42,381 nt of DNA, from the IMG/VR virus record IMGVR_UViG_3300012917_000003, positions 1-42,381 of that record; one strand, given 5' to 3'. The stretch is from a virus. Positions 17,946 through 27,438 of the stretch are shown in pieces. The number at the start of each line of letters is the position of its first letter. The first letter of the stretch is position 1. Position numbers and translations under genes: made by a program. Under the pieces are notes generated by a model that searched no databases, was not told where the DNA came from, and saw nothing but the letters and a program-made list of their open reading frames with translations.

Positions 17946-19184
17946 ATGCCTTTTCAAAATGTTGGTAATGATATTATTGATGCGTTTTTAAAAGGTCGTC
18001 AATTAAAGCAACAATCAACTCAGCATGCTGCTGAATTACAATTTCAACGAGATCAATTACAGCAACAGCGTGAACTAGAAGAGGAAAAGTTAGCTCAAGA
18101 ACATGAATTACAAAGTAAACACTTTGAATTATTACAACATGCAAATGAACTAGCTCAGCTAGGTCAAAAGGCTGAATTAGCGCATAGATTTACGAAATTT
18201 GGTGAAGTTCCTCCTGATAGTAAGATTACGACTCCTGAATTTAGCGCGCCTCCAAGTGCAGGTGAATCTTTTACAGGTGCTAATGCTATTATACCTCAAA
18301 ACGCGCCTATTCCAAGAGATTTAAGTGGTATACCTCAAGGCTATGTAAATATTAGTCATCCTTTATTAGGTGAGAATGTTAGAGTTCCAACACATGAAAC
18401 TGATATTAATCAACAAGTAATTGATCAGGAAAAGTTAGCTCAAACAGGTCGAATTACTGAAGCATTAAAACAACGGGATGAAACTTTACGCCAAGTTGCT
18501 GTTAGGCAGGCTGAAGATAAAGCAGCTACAGATAAAATAAATGCCGAAATATCTTCGCGTGAGAAAATATCAGGTTTAGATATAGCTTCACGTGAAAAAA
18601 TAGCGGCTGAAAATAACGCCTCACGTGAACGTGCTGCCAGATTACGAGGCACTAATGATAAAAGTATTACATTAGCTAAACAAATATCTCAAAGCTTTGA
18701 TGTAAGTCCTATTAAGGCACGTCATGATGTAGTTAAAGAGGCTAGTGATTTTGCAACTAGTTTAGATGATAATTCTAAAAATCCAGGAGATGATTTAGCA
18801 CTTATAGACGCTTTTGCAAAGGTTATGAATCCAAACTCCATAATTCGTCAAAGTAATGCAGATTGGATTCAAAAGAATATATCTGATATTGCAGATCAAT
18901 TTAAGTTTTCAGTTAATAGAGTTTCAGGGGTAACTCAGTTTTTACCTACACAAGCGCGTCAAGATTTAAAGGCAACTATACTTGCAAGGGCTAAAGTGGT
19001 TGATGCAGGCTATGAGACAGCTAAACAGGAAACTAAAAAAAGAATAACTACAGTAGGCGCAAACCCTGAAGATTTCTTTTTAGAGGGTCAAAATACTAAT
19101 GGTCCTAAGTTAAATGAAATTAAAACATTTCCAAATGGTAAAAAAGGTAAATGGGATGGCACTGGTTGGGAATTAATTAATTAA
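17946..19184 (+). CDS. Internal virion protein, coiled coil
   Basis: This 412-residue protein has a long Gln/Glu-rich coiled coil (about 15-80), a Pro-rich linker, a second charged helical repeat region (about 155-235, with repeated SREKI units) and a globular C-terminus ending in NGKKGKWDGTGWELIN. Such proteins are packaged in the head and ejected with the DNA. A GAGGGAAG site precedes the ATG; an adjacent hairpin could mask it. Confidence 0.6.
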   Translation: MPFQNVGNDIIDAFLKGRQLKQQSTQHAAELQFQRDQLQQQRELEEEKLAQEHELQSKHFELLQHANELAQLGQKAELAHRFTKFGEVPPDSKITTPEFSAPPSAGESFTGANAIIPQNAPIPRDLSGIPQGYVNISHPLLGENVRVPTHETDINQQVIDQEKLAQTGRITEALKQRDETLRQVAVRQAEDKAATDKINAEISSREKISGLDIASREKIAAENNASRERAARLRGTNDKSITLAKQISQSFDVSPIKARHDVVKEASDFATSLDDNSKNPGDDLALIDAFAKVMNPNSIIRQSNADWIQKNISDIADQFKFSVNRVSGVTQFLPTQARQDLKATILARAKVVDAGYETAKQETKKRITTVGANPEDFFLEGQNTNGPKLNEIKTFPNGKKGKWDGTGWELIN

Positions 19185-19193
19185 CTTAATTTT

Positions 19194-21302
19194 ATGCCTC
19201 AACAAAAAACTTATCTAGATAATACAGGAGAACCTACTAAACAGTATCTTGATGAACAAGGTAATCCTATAATTAAATCTACGGGACAACGAGGCGCGCC
19301 ACCTCCCGGAGCCTTAAAAACTCCTCAAAGTAATAGTGGCCAAAGAGGAGCTGTTCCTCCCGGTGTAGATCCTCAAAATCAAGGTTCTGTACCTGCTATG
19401 CCACCATTTATTACTAAGGATGATTTATTACGTGTAGGCAAAAATATGGCTATTGGTGCAGTTGGAATGATGGGTGGTGAAGTAGCTGCGCCATTATTAG
19501 CGCCAGCATTAAGTAATTTACCATTTCTAGGTGGTTTAACCAGTGAAGCCTTAGCTGGACCATTAAGTTCAATAGGTATGGCAGGGACTCAAGCAGTATT
19601 AGAAGGTAACCCAGACCCTAATGAAATAGCAAAAAATGCATTTATAAATGAAACTTCAGGACGCGTCATGGAAGGCGCGTTTAAAATTCCAGGAGTAATT
19701 AAAAGACGTGCCCAAGAAATTGCTCAACCTGGTAGCTTAGTTGATAAGTATTTAAAACAACTGGGCGCTACATATTCAGAATATACTGGTTCAAGCGCTG
19801 TTAAGTTTATTGAAGATACTTTTGCGCCGCTAACTCAACGTAAAGCTTTTAAAGTTTCACAAAATTTAGCCAAACAAGCCATAGATCAAAGATTAAGTCA
19901 AATAGCTAATAATCCAGTTACTTTAGATGATTATAGATTTTTGGCTGCTAATGCTTCAACTAAAGAATCTGCTAATTATTATGCTAGTGCTGGAGCTTCT
20001 ACAGCTAAAGGCGAATTACTTAAAGGTATAGCTAAAACTAATTTAGATCCTATAATGGGAAGTGTAACTTCACCTATGTTGGGACCTAATGGTTTACCTA
20101 TTATAACTAACCAAGTTACTAAAACTATTGAAGGACCAATTAAATTAGATTCTGCTATTATAAACGCTAAAACCATTGTCGATGAAATTACACCTCATTC
20201 TACTAGGGATATATTAACACATATTATAATTGATTCTAAATACAATAAATTACAACAGACTGCGGCTAATATATTATTAAAATCTAATACACAAATTAAT
20301 GATAAAACAAACCAGCTTATTTCACACGATGCAGTTAGCTTTGAAAATGCCTGGGAATGGAAGAAAGACTTAGGTAATTATATTGCTGACGCATATGATT
20401 CTAATTTACCTAATATTGATAAAAAGAAATTAAATTTACTTCGTAGTTCCTTAAATAATGATATTACTAATGGAATTCCTAAATGGCAAAATAATAATAA
20501 AAATGCTTCAACTTTATGGACTGACTTAAATAAATTAGTAGCTGAGCGTGAAGACGCTTTTTTCCCTGAAGAAGGTCAACAATTAGGTAAAGTAGCCTTA
20601 CCTAGTAATAAAAATACAAGCGATGCGTGGCATAAAATTATAGATGATAATAATACACTAAGTAAAGTATTATTAAATCCTAAGATGCCTGAAGCTAGTG
20701 CCGCAGGAGTTCCGGTTCAAAATCCACGTAAAGAACTAGCTAGTTTTAAACTTGCTGATATATGGGATACTTCACGAACTTTAGACAAACAAGGGAACTC
20801 TACTTTTAATACTGCTAAATTCTTTGAAGCTTTTAATGACCCGACATTTATGCAAAGTGAAAGTAAAACTTTACCATCTTCACGAGATTTACTTTATTCT
20901 AAAGGTACTCAAGATGATGTTAGACGATTTGCAACGGCATTAGGTAAAATAGAACAAGCTGGTTTACCATCTAAATATTTTAATCTTAAAAATATGATGG
21001 GAGGAATAGCTTTAAGTGCTGGGTTAGGAACTTATATGCTAAGTGGAAGTGCACCTACTAGTGCGTTAATAGGTGGGGGAATTGTAGGAGTTAGTTTAGC
21101 TGGGCATCAATTAGCTAAGACTTTAATAAATAAGGAAAGTGCGCGAGTATTAGTTGCAATGTCTGAGGACGCACCACTAGGAATGCCAGAGCGCTTTGCG
21201 GCACGTATAATAGGGAATGTTTTGAAAGGCGAAATAGTTAATGTTATGTATGGTGATGGACATAATGAAAAAGTAACTTTAGGTGAAGGGAATAAAAAAT
21301 GA
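19194..21302 (+). CDS. Large internal virion protein, probable DNA-ejection protein
   Basis: This 702-residue protein has an N-terminal repeat (GQRGAPPPGALK and GQRGAVPPGVD), a hydrophobic Ala/Gly-rich segment (about 82-115), a long helical body, and a second hydrophobic stretch near 600-645 (GGIALSAGLGTYMLSG). Two membrane-prone regions in a long helical protein fit a DNA-ejection protein that crosses the host envelope. The stop overlaps the next gene as ATGA, giving coupled translation. Confidence 0.6.
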   Translation: MPQQKTYLDNTGEPTKQYLDEQGNPIIKSTGQRGAPPPGALKTPQSNSGQRGAVPPGVDPQNQGSVPAMPPFITKDDLLRVGKNMAIGAVGMMGGEVAAPLLAPALSNLPFLGGLTSEALAGPLSSIGMAGTQAVLEGNPDPNEIAKNAFINETSGRVMEGAFKIPGVIKRRAQEIAQPGSLVDKYLKQLGATYSEYTGSSAVKFIEDTFAPLTQRKAFKVSQNLAKQAIDQRLSQIANNPVTLDDYRFLAANASTKESANYYASAGASTAKGELLKGIAKTNLDPIMGSVTSPMLGPNGLPIITNQVTKTIEGPIKLDSAIINAKTIVDEITPHSTRDILTHIIIDSKYNKLQQTAANILLKSNTQINDKTNQLISHDAVSFENAWEWKKDLGNYIADAYDSNLPNIDKKKLNLLRSSLNNDITNGIPKWQNNNKNASTLWTDLNKLVAEREDAFFPEEGQQLGKVALPSNKNTSDAWHKIIDDNNTLSKVLLNPKMPEASAAGVPVQNPRKELASFKLADIWDTSRTLDKQGNSTFNTAKFFEAFNDPTFMQSESKTLPSSRDLLYSKGTQDDVRRFATALGKIEQAGLPSKYFNLKNMMGGIALSAGLGTYMLSGSAPTSALIGGGIVGVSLAGHQLAKTLINKESARVLVAMSEDAPLGMPERFAARIIGNVLKGEIVNVMYGDGHNEKVTLGEGNKK

Positions 21303-22456
21303 AAAACGCTTTAGCACCACAGCTTAATCAAGACTTTGTATTTAAGGCTACTGGAACTTCACCAATTATAGATATAAGAGGAAGAGGCTTAGGCTTTTTT
21401 AAAATTGCATATATTAATAACGGCGTGACTGCGCCGAGCGCTGGAACTATTGTTTTACAAAAATCATCTGATGGAGTTACTTGGTCTACAGGTATAACAG
21501 CAACATGTACTAGTGATGGCCAAAGTTTAATTACAGCTATAGATACTAGCTTTTTAAGATTAAATTTAAGTACTTATACACGTGCTAGTGATTCCAGTTT
21601 ACTTGTTAATATAGTAGGTTATATTACTGATCCAACTTTAGGATCTGGCGATATAGTAGGTCCTGCTATAGCTATAGACTCACATATAGCATTATTCGAT
21701 GGAACTTCGGGAAATTTATTAAAAGATGGTGGCGCGCTACCTGCGGTAGCTATTCCATTAACTTATTTAGATACAGATGGGACTTTAGCGGCTAACTCAG
21801 ATGTTAAGGTAGCTAGCGAAAAAGCTGTTAAAACTTATGTTGATGCCAATGCTGGAGGCGTCGTAACCGCACCAGCAGGAGAAATTTTATATGGAACTGG
21901 AACTGGAATTACGAGTAATCCAATTCTAAAGTTTAATACAACAGATGGTTTTTCAATTATAAATACACAAGGAGAAAATCAATTTGATTATGGTAGAGGT
22001 GGGACTGTAAACATAGTGTACCCGTTTGTAAATAATGGATATGCTTTTCGTATTCAAGCTAATTTACCAGCTATGTCAATGTTTGCTGGAACAGTAAAAG
22101 GGGCTTATTTTACAAATTCTGCAAGTTCAGGAACAGTAGGTAATTCTATTGTTTTAGATTTATTTCAAAATGTGGATATAATTAGTGGGGATGCTATTAT
22201 ATTAAATATACAAGAATCTAATGAAACTAGTTCACTAAATTCATATGGTATTAAAATTGGAGATGTTGCACACGGGACTACAGCTAATTATGCAATTAAA
22301 ACTGGCCTTGGTTTAGTTGAATTTGGAGACGTAGTTAAAGCCACAGGTTATAAATCTAGCGATGGCAGTTTAGGTACTACAGGTACTATAACTACAGCAT
22401 CTTTAATAGGTAAAACAGTGACTATAAAAAATGGTTTAATTACTAGTATAGCTTAA
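21299..22456 (+). CDS. Tail fibre or spike-like protein
   Basis: This 385-residue protein overlaps the previous gene by 4 bases (ATGA). It has a beta-rich N-terminal domain (about 1-110), a joint with LFDGTSGNLLKDGG, a short helical PLTYLDTDGTLAANSDVKVASEKAVKT motif typical of phage fibres before a shaft, and a C-terminal beta region with GYKSSDGS. It is probably a trimeric receptor-binding or appendage protein. No hydrolase motif is identified. Confidence 0.62.
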   Translation: MKNALAPQLNQDFVFKATGTSPIIDIRGRGLGFFKIAYINNGVTAPSAGTIVLQKSSDGVTWSTGITATCTSDGQSLITAIDTSFLRLNLSTYTRASDSSLLVNIVGYITDPTLGSGDIVGPAIAIDSHIALFDGTSGNLLKDGGALPAVAIPLTYLDTDGTLAANSDVKVASEKAVKTYVDANAGGVVTAPAGEILYGTGTGITSNPILKFNTTDGFSIINTQGENQFDYGRGGTVNIVYPFVNNGYAFRIQANLPAMSMFAGTVKGAYFTNSASSGTVGNSIVLDLFQNVDIISGDAIILNIQESNETSSLNSYGIKIGDVAHGTTANYAIKTGLGLVEFGDVVKATGYKSSDGSLGTTGTITTASLIGKTVTIKNGLITSIA

Positions 22457-22459
22457 GTT

Positions 22460-22588
22460 ATGGAAAAATATTTAAAGGAAATTATTGGAAATTTAATATT
22501 TCAAATAGCTAATTTACAATTTGTGAATGAACAATTAAAAGATGAAATAAAAAAGTTAAAAGAAGCATTAACAGAAATAAAAGGTTAA
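22460..22588 (+). CDS. Tiny coiled-coil protein, last late gene
   Basis: A 42-residue ORF starts 4 bases after the fibre gene and is too short for common gene-call cutoffs. It has a hydrophobic N-terminal half (IIGNLIFQIANLQF) then a charged heptad helix (NEQLKDEIKKLKEALTEIKG), suggesting a coiled-coil or membrane-associated helix. Its stop overlaps the 3' end of the convergent gene at 22585-22911 by 4 bases, so the two transcription arms meet here. Confidence 0.6.
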   Translation: MEKYLKEIIGNLIFQIANLQFVNEQLKDEIKKLKEALTEIKG

Positions 22589-22911
22589 TCTTTTATATTT
22601 TTAAAAATTTCATCTTGAAGCTCACGACCTAATTGATATTGGATATCTAAATTCTTTTTAAAATCTTTTCGTTTTTGATGTGACTTAAGACGTCCTTTAG
22701 CACACTTTATTTCTTTATAAAAAATTTTTGAGATCTCGCTACTAGGTTCTAATAAATTTAGCTCCTTTAAAGCTTTTAAATCTCGTCTAACCGTTCTAAT
22801 ACCAACTTTAAATTTTAAAGCTAAAGAATCTATATTTATATCTTTAGTTTTACTTATATACTCAATCATTGATAAAAGACGTTTAACAATTACATATCTA
22901 GAATGTTTCAT
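22585..22911 (-). CDS. Winged-helix DNA-binding protein (DeoR-like N-terminal HTH)
   Basis: This 108-residue protein has an HTH pattern in residues about 8-60: IEYISKTKDINIDSLALKFKVGIRTVRRDLKAL, close to the HTH of DeoR-type and HTH_11 regulators. The second half is basic (KGRLKSHQKRKDFKK) and may add DNA contacts. No ligand domain is present. It is the last gene of the early arm and could regulate the early-to-late switch, but this is inferred only from the fold and the lack of another regulator. Confidence 0.75.
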   Translation of the reverse strand: MKHSRYVIVKRLLSMIEYISKTKDINIDSLALKFKVGIRTVRRDLKALKELNLLEPSSEISKIFYKEIKCAKGRLKSHQKRKDFKKNLDIQYQLGRELQDEIFKNIKD

Positions 22912-22930
22912 TTAAGCTTTATCCTTTATT

Positions 22931-24211
22931 TTAAGCTTTAGTTTTGGGGTCTTTCATGAATATATCTTTAGCTATATCTGTTAATATGTAGCCTGGTTCA
23001 CTTCCATTTGAAATCATTTTAATTAAAGCTGCACCTTCAAGAGTTATAAGTAATTTATCTAAATCTTCACTTGATATTTCATTCCAATGTTTGAGTAAAA
23101 TTTCTCGCCTTTGAAGTGACTTAACCACTCCATTAGAACTTTGATAATAACTCCATAAAGTACTTAGAATTATAGCGCCCAGGTTTGCATGTGGGTTTTT
23201 ACCTGCGCCTAACATAAAACTAGTATAATTTTCTTTAAGGCTTAGAATTTCATCAATAGCTTTGTATATAATTGCTTCAGTGATTACCAGCGTATTTTGT
23301 GAAGCTGCAATCAACATTGCAAGTTTAGATATTAAGGTGTGTGCGCCTTCAACAAAGCCACTTTTATCTTTAACATGTTCATAACTTTTATATAACTTAA
23401 TATAAAAATCTTTCCATACTCTACGTGCATCAAGGGTTCGTATAAACTCACCTTTTAAGTTTTTAATTATATCTAACTGATCTATTAATATTTGTTTATG
23501 CGCGGCTGGCATTAATGAATTTGGATCGTCTAACGAATTAGGCGGTCTACGGCCGTCAGGTTTAATAAGACATGTCCTGCGAAGCAGGCCGCCATAATTT
23601 GCTTGTGTATTATACATATCCCTTAATAAAGTTTCATTAGAGCCTCCTAATAGGTTTATACATCTATTAGTTATTTTAGTTTTACCTTTACGTAAAATAT
23701 ATTCATATTCAGCCATAAAGGCGTAGCCTTCAGTCATCATTTTAACTAAGCTAGGGTCTTCGACGAAGGCTGCCGTTAATTCTAGTGCTATAACTATACA
23801 TGCGCCATCTTTAATTGGTATTCCGGTACGTTTATTACCTGCGTCAGCCGCTAATTCATCTGTAATGCCTTGCCACGAAGCGCGTCCCATGATTACTTTA
23901 GTATGTTGACAATCTTTTAATAATTCTGCCACGAGTTCGGGGGGTGCGTCTTTCCGGTATGCCGCAGAATCAGCTAAAAGTAATACATATAAATTTGGAT
24001 ATAATTTAGAAGTGCCCCAGTTTAAATAGCAATTAAATCTAAGTTGCGCTGCGACTGCGGCGTAGGCGGACCATTTCCAAAAGCTGGTGGGAGATTCAAA
24101 TTCTTTAGTTAGTTCACAGAAAGTTTTAATAAAATCAAATTTTTGATTTGAATTTAAACTTGAGTTTGTAGCTGAAGGCGCTGAATTAGGAGGCGGTGAA
24201 TTTGAAGACAT
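22931..24211 (-). CDS. DUF3987-like replication protein with degenerate P-loop
   Basis: This 426-residue protein resembles the DUF3987 group of phage and plasmid replication proteins. The N-terminus is Ser/Pro/Asn-rich. After FWKWSAYAAVAAQLRFN, the strand LYVLLLADSAAYRKDAP (residues 74-90) occupies the place of the P-loop, where relatives have a GPSG.RKS-like motif. A Walker B-like strand IVIALELTAAF (139-149) follows. The loss of the glycines suggests altered or lost ATP hydrolysis. A helicase or primase-associated role is inferred from the family and from its position next to the polymerase operon. Confidence 0.6.
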   Translation of the reverse strand: MSSNSPPPNSAPSATNSSLNSNQKFDFIKTFCELTKEFESPTSFWKWSAYAAVAAQLRFNCYLNWGTSKLYPNLYVLLLADSAAYRKDAPPELVAELLKDCQHTKVIMGRASWQGITDELAADAGNKRTGIPIKDGACIVIALELTAAFVEDPSLVKMMTEGYAFMAEYEYILRKGKTKITNRCINLLGGSNETLLRDMYNTQANYGGLLRRTCLIKPDGRRPPNSLDDPNSLMPAAHKQILIDQLDIIKNLKGEFIRTLDARRVWKDFYIKLYKSYEHVKDKSGFVEGAHTLISKLAMLIAASQNTLVITEAIIYKAIDEILSLKENYTSFMLGAGKNPHANLGAIILSTLWSYYQSSNGVVKSLQRREILLKHWNEISSEDLDKLLITLEGAALIKMISNGSEPGYILTDIAKDIFMKDPKTKA

Positions 24212-24282
24212 TTGAAAGTGTAAAGCTCCATAATTATAGCTAAAACTCCTTCTAGCTTAATTTTAAGTTTTAAATTAACTAT

Positions 24283-24480
24283 TTAAGCTTCGTCATATTT
24301 AATTAGCTTTTCAATTAATTTGGCTTTCTTAATATAAGTTTCTCCTAATTGTAAAATCATTTCAGGATAATAATCTAAATTATTTATACCTAGCTTAGAC
24401 TTTATTTCTAAATCACATTTAAGAATCTCTCTAATTATCTTATATCTAGCATTGTCTTGTTTAATGTCATCTTTATTCAT
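24283..24480 (-). CDS. Small helical protein coupled to the polymerase gene
   Basis: This 65-residue, charged, helical protein starts 4 bases inside the end of the polymerase gene (ATGA overlap), so its translation is coupled to it. No family is recognised. It may be a small accessory of replication, judged by position only. Confidence 0.6.
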   Translation of the reverse strand: MNKDDIKQDNARYKIIREILKCDLEIKSKLGINNLDYYPEMILQLGETYIKKAKLIEKLIKYDEA

Positions 24481-27062
24481 ATTTTAATCTCTTTTAGCAA
24501 TTCCCAATTGGTTGAACTAGCTGAAACTTCGGCAGGAATAACTAACTTAAAATTATGACTTAAACTGCAATTATTAAAGTCTATAGGACGTTCATAAATT
24601 CTTTTGCTAGTTTCAATATAGTTAATAACATGATCTTTATAAACTTCAGCTAAGAAGCTATCATGAGATTCATTTAAAAACTTAAATTTCTTCATATATA
24701 GTTCTTTTAAGCTTGAGGCGATTCTATGTAAACTAAACTTAGTTAAGTCACTAATTATTGCTTGCTGAATATAACATAAAGCTTCCTGATATAAATGATC
24801 GTCTAATTTATTAAAAAAATCGCGGCGGCGGCCATTAGGACAAACTAAGTATCTATTTTTACCAACAAATTCACGTATTTTATTATGAAAGTTAAATCTA
24901 ATTTTAGGATTTAAGGCATGAAATTCGTCCATTAACATTTGACAATACTTTAAGTCTGCATGAATATATTGACTTAATCTAAATGCGCGCATTCCATTAT
25001 GCCCTGCGTGTCTAATTCGTTTACCTAATTCATAGTATGGAACATTTAACTTAGGGACTACTGGCGTAGTCTTTTGAATAGTAGCTGGATCAATCTTTAA
25101 TATTTGGCCTATAGTTTTAGCATGAAGTGAAGGTTTTTGATCCATTAATGCTAATGCCTCGTAATCTTCAGCTAAAACAAACACTGCACGCGCTTCGGCT
25201 CCTTTACCATCTATTTCAATAAAAACGTAATCTTTATGGGGTACAAACATACTTCGTAGATCATGCGCTATTTCCTTTGATTCAAAGTCTTCAAAAATAT
25301 CTTCATCTATTTTAAAGCCATGTTTAGATATTGTTTGTAGACTTCTACCTAATCTACGAGTCCATTTATTATTACGTTGTTTATTTAAAACTATTTCATC
25401 TATAGTTTTTGAAAATGAACTTCTTCCTGTTTCCGTGCCTGCTAAGTTAGAACTTCCCCTAAAAGTTGAATCAGGATGTAAAGGTGTTTCAATATATTCT
25501 AAAACTTTGGCTAATTTACGACATAAAATTATACGATTTAAAATCTCAACACCCAAAGTTTTAGCTATATTATTTTCTGCGTGATTAATCAGTAAATCAT
25601 CTAAAACTTCTTTACCTGTATTATAATTAGTTTCACCTGTATCAAGCGTCTTTTTGCGAACTGGAAATTTTAGCGTTTCATAAATATAGCGTCCAACTTG
25701 AGGCGCGCTCCGTGGATTAAAGTCAGGTAAATTTACTAAGTTTCTTAATATAGCTAAGTTAGACTCATAAAAATTAGTATATTTATCCCATAACTTAGCT
25801 TTTTGGCCTTGGTCTATTAAGATTCCTGTTTCATCTATATTTTTATAAATTAAAATACTAGGGCTGACTTCATTATCATAAAGCTCTTTTAGATTATTTT
25901 CAATTAGTTCTTTGTCTTGCTTTTCACTTATTATATGTGCTGCTAAGCTATCTTTAGCACAATATAAATATAAACGATCCCGTGAGTGTAATTTAGGATT
26001 AAACTCTTTACCTTCATCTTTGTAATAGGCCATATCTGTATAGATTGAAGTGTAAAAATCTAAGCCTTTAGGTAATTCAGGATAAAGTAAAGCGCCCTTT
26101 AACATTGTATCACTTTTTACATTATTTACTTTAAATCCAAAACGCTCTAGAATTATCCAGTCATATTTTATATTTTGGTTATTCTTTTCTATATTAGAAT
26201 TAGCTAAGACTTTAGCCACTAAGCGCCATAATAAAACTAATTCATCTTTAGATATTGAACTATCCAATAAAGGAACTGTACAAGATTCGTAACCATCGAA
26301 ACAGAAACTTATACAAGTAAGTAAACCTCCATATGTTTCTATATCAAAAGTAACCCGTACCGGATTTTTACTTAATTGGCGGTTTAAAAAAGTTTCAAAT
26401 TCGCGCGCGGAGTGCGAGACCCAACATAAACCAGGTTCCTGAAATGGTTGGGTTGAAATAGCTAAATCTTTAATACGCTTAAAATCTAAACTCACATAGC
26501 TTCTTGCTGTGTAATCTACTTCAAGCATGAAAGGACTTAGCGTTGGGATAACTTTAATTTGTTTCGCTGTATCTTTAGATGCTTCTTGAAATTGATGTAG
26601 GCTAAAGTCAGGACGCAAAGGTAATACACTACCGCGATAACAGTAAATCCAATGACTTCGTCCACGCGGTTTGTGTAAATTTGATATATGCGGAAACACG
26701 GCACCAAGACTAACATCGTCAAGAGGAACCAAAATATTGGGATTAACATTTTTTATCTCCTGGAATAATATTTCTAAATACCTATTATAATCTACTTTAG
26801 CAATTGCTTCGCGAAGCTTTTTAGGATTATTTCCTGAATATTCAAGTTTTTCTTTTATAAATAGAGACCGGTAACAATTTTTAAGGTTTAATCTTAATGG
26901 GTATAGAAAATTATTTAACGTTATTTCATTGTAACCTGTAAGTGCAAAGCCACTTAATAAATCTGCTTTACCTGGAAACCCTCCTAAGAAAAATATATCA
27001 GCATTATTGTAACCGTGGGACGCGACGTGTAGTTTAGTTTCAGGGATTGTAATTACTTCCAT
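24477..27062 (-). CDS. Family A DNA polymerase with UDG-like N-terminal domain
   Basis: This 861-residue replicative polymerase has three parts. Residues 1-200 look like a uracil-DNA glycosylase-fold domain: FFLGGFPGKADLLSG, LVPLDDVSLGAV, KPRGRSHW and VIPTLSPFMLE. The 3'-5' exonuclease has FDIETYGG (D240, E242), the ExoII Asp D301 in KYDWI, and YCAKD (Y367 to D371). The polymerase domain has TETGRSSF (543-550), motif A FIEIDGKGAEAR (D618), an O-helix GKRIRHAGHNGMRAF (680-694), and motif C ESHDSF (H800, D801). The UDG part probably has no glycosylase activity, since typical catalytic motifs are not clear. It is the core enzyme of the early arm. Confidence 0.9.
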   Translation of the reverse strand: MEVITIPETKLHVASHGYNNADIFFLGGFPGKADLLSGFALTGYNEITLNNFLYPLRLNLKNCYRSLFIKEKLEYSGNNPKKLREAIAKVDYNRYLEILFQEIKNVNPNILVPLDDVSLGAVFPHISNLHKPRGRSHWIYCYRGSVLPLRPDFSLHQFQEASKDTAKQIKVIPTLSPFMLEVDYTARSYVSLDFKRIKDLAISTQPFQEPGLCWVSHSAREFETFLNRQLSKNPVRVTFDIETYGGLLTCISFCFDGYESCTVPLLDSSISKDELVLLWRLVAKVLANSNIEKNNQNIKYDWIILERFGFKVNNVKSDTMLKGALLYPELPKGLDFYTSIYTDMAYYKDEGKEFNPKLHSRDRLYLYCAKDSLAAHIISEKQDKELIENNLKELYDNEVSPSILIYKNIDETGILIDQGQKAKLWDKYTNFYESNLAILRNLVNLPDFNPRSAPQVGRYIYETLKFPVRKKTLDTGETNYNTGKEVLDDLLINHAENNIAKTLGVEILNRIILCRKLAKVLEYIETPLHPDSTFRGSSNLAGTETGRSSFSKTIDEIVLNKQRNNKWTRRLGRSLQTISKHGFKIDEDIFEDFESKEIAHDLRSMFVPHKDYVFIEIDGKGAEARAVFVLAEDYEALALMDQKPSLHAKTIGQILKIDPATIQKTTPVVPKLNVPYYELGKRIRHAGHNGMRAFRLSQYIHADLKYCQMLMDEFHALNPKIRFNFHNKIREFVGKNRYLVCPNGRRRDFFNKLDDHLYQEALCYIQQAIISDLTKFSLHRIASSLKELYMKKFKFLNESHDSFLAEVYKDHVINYIETSKRIYERPIDFNNCSLSHNFKLVIPAEVSASSTNWELLKEIKI

Positions 27063-27263
27063 CTATTTATTATTAAAATTAGATAATCCATATTCTTGTA
27101 ATTGAGTCTTTAAACTAGTTAGATATTCTATATTAAATATACATATATTTGTATCTTTAGATATATTATCTTTTATAAGTAATGGTACAACTATTGGTTT
27201 ACCTTCCATTAGTTGTATAATTTCTTTAGAAGTTAAGCTTAGTAAAATTAATGTTTTTTCCAT
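27063..27263 (-). CDS. Small hypothetical protein upstream of the polymerase
   Basis: This 66-residue protein, MEKTLILLSLTSKEIIQLMEG, is mixed alpha/beta without recognisable motifs. It abuts the polymerase gene with no gap and follows a tiny upstream gene whose TAG immediately precedes its ATG. The tight spacing supports a real operon gene. Confidence 0.6.
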   Translation of the reverse strand: MEKTLILLSLTSKEIIQLMEGKPIVVPLLIKDNISKDTNICIFNIEYLTSLKTQLQEYGLSNFNNK

Positions 27264-27398
27264 CTACTTTTTCTTTGTTTTAGCTAAAAATTTATCAATT
27301 ATTTCCCAATTGATTTCTAATTTTTTAGTAGATTCGCTAGCTATAAGTAAGACAAATTCAATTTCGCTGATTTCGTCTTCAGTTATTTCTATTTTCAT
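27264..27398 (-). CDS. Tiny acidic-to-basic helical protein
   Basis: A 44-residue ORF has an acidic N-terminus (EITEDEISEIEFV) and a basic C-terminus (DKFLAKTKKK). Its TAG stop is directly followed by the ATG of the next gene. It lies just after the hairpin at 27409-27427. It is below usual ORF length but fits the operon pattern. Confidence 0.55.
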   Translation of the reverse strand: MKIEITEDEISEIEFVLLIASESTKKLEINWEIIDKFLAKTKKK

Positions 27399-27408
27399 AG
27401 TTTTTGAA

Positions 27409-27427
27409 AGGGGGCTTTATGCCCCCT
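27409..27427 (-). terminator. GC-rich hairpin between the SSB-like gene and the small downstream genes
   Basis: AGGGGGC and GCCCCCT pair perfectly around a 5-base loop. On the minus strand it is followed only by TTTC, so it would be a weak or partial terminator, or an mRNA 3'-end stabiliser for the SSB-like gene that ends at 27439. Confidence 0.55.
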
Positions 27428-27438
27428 ATAATTTTATA

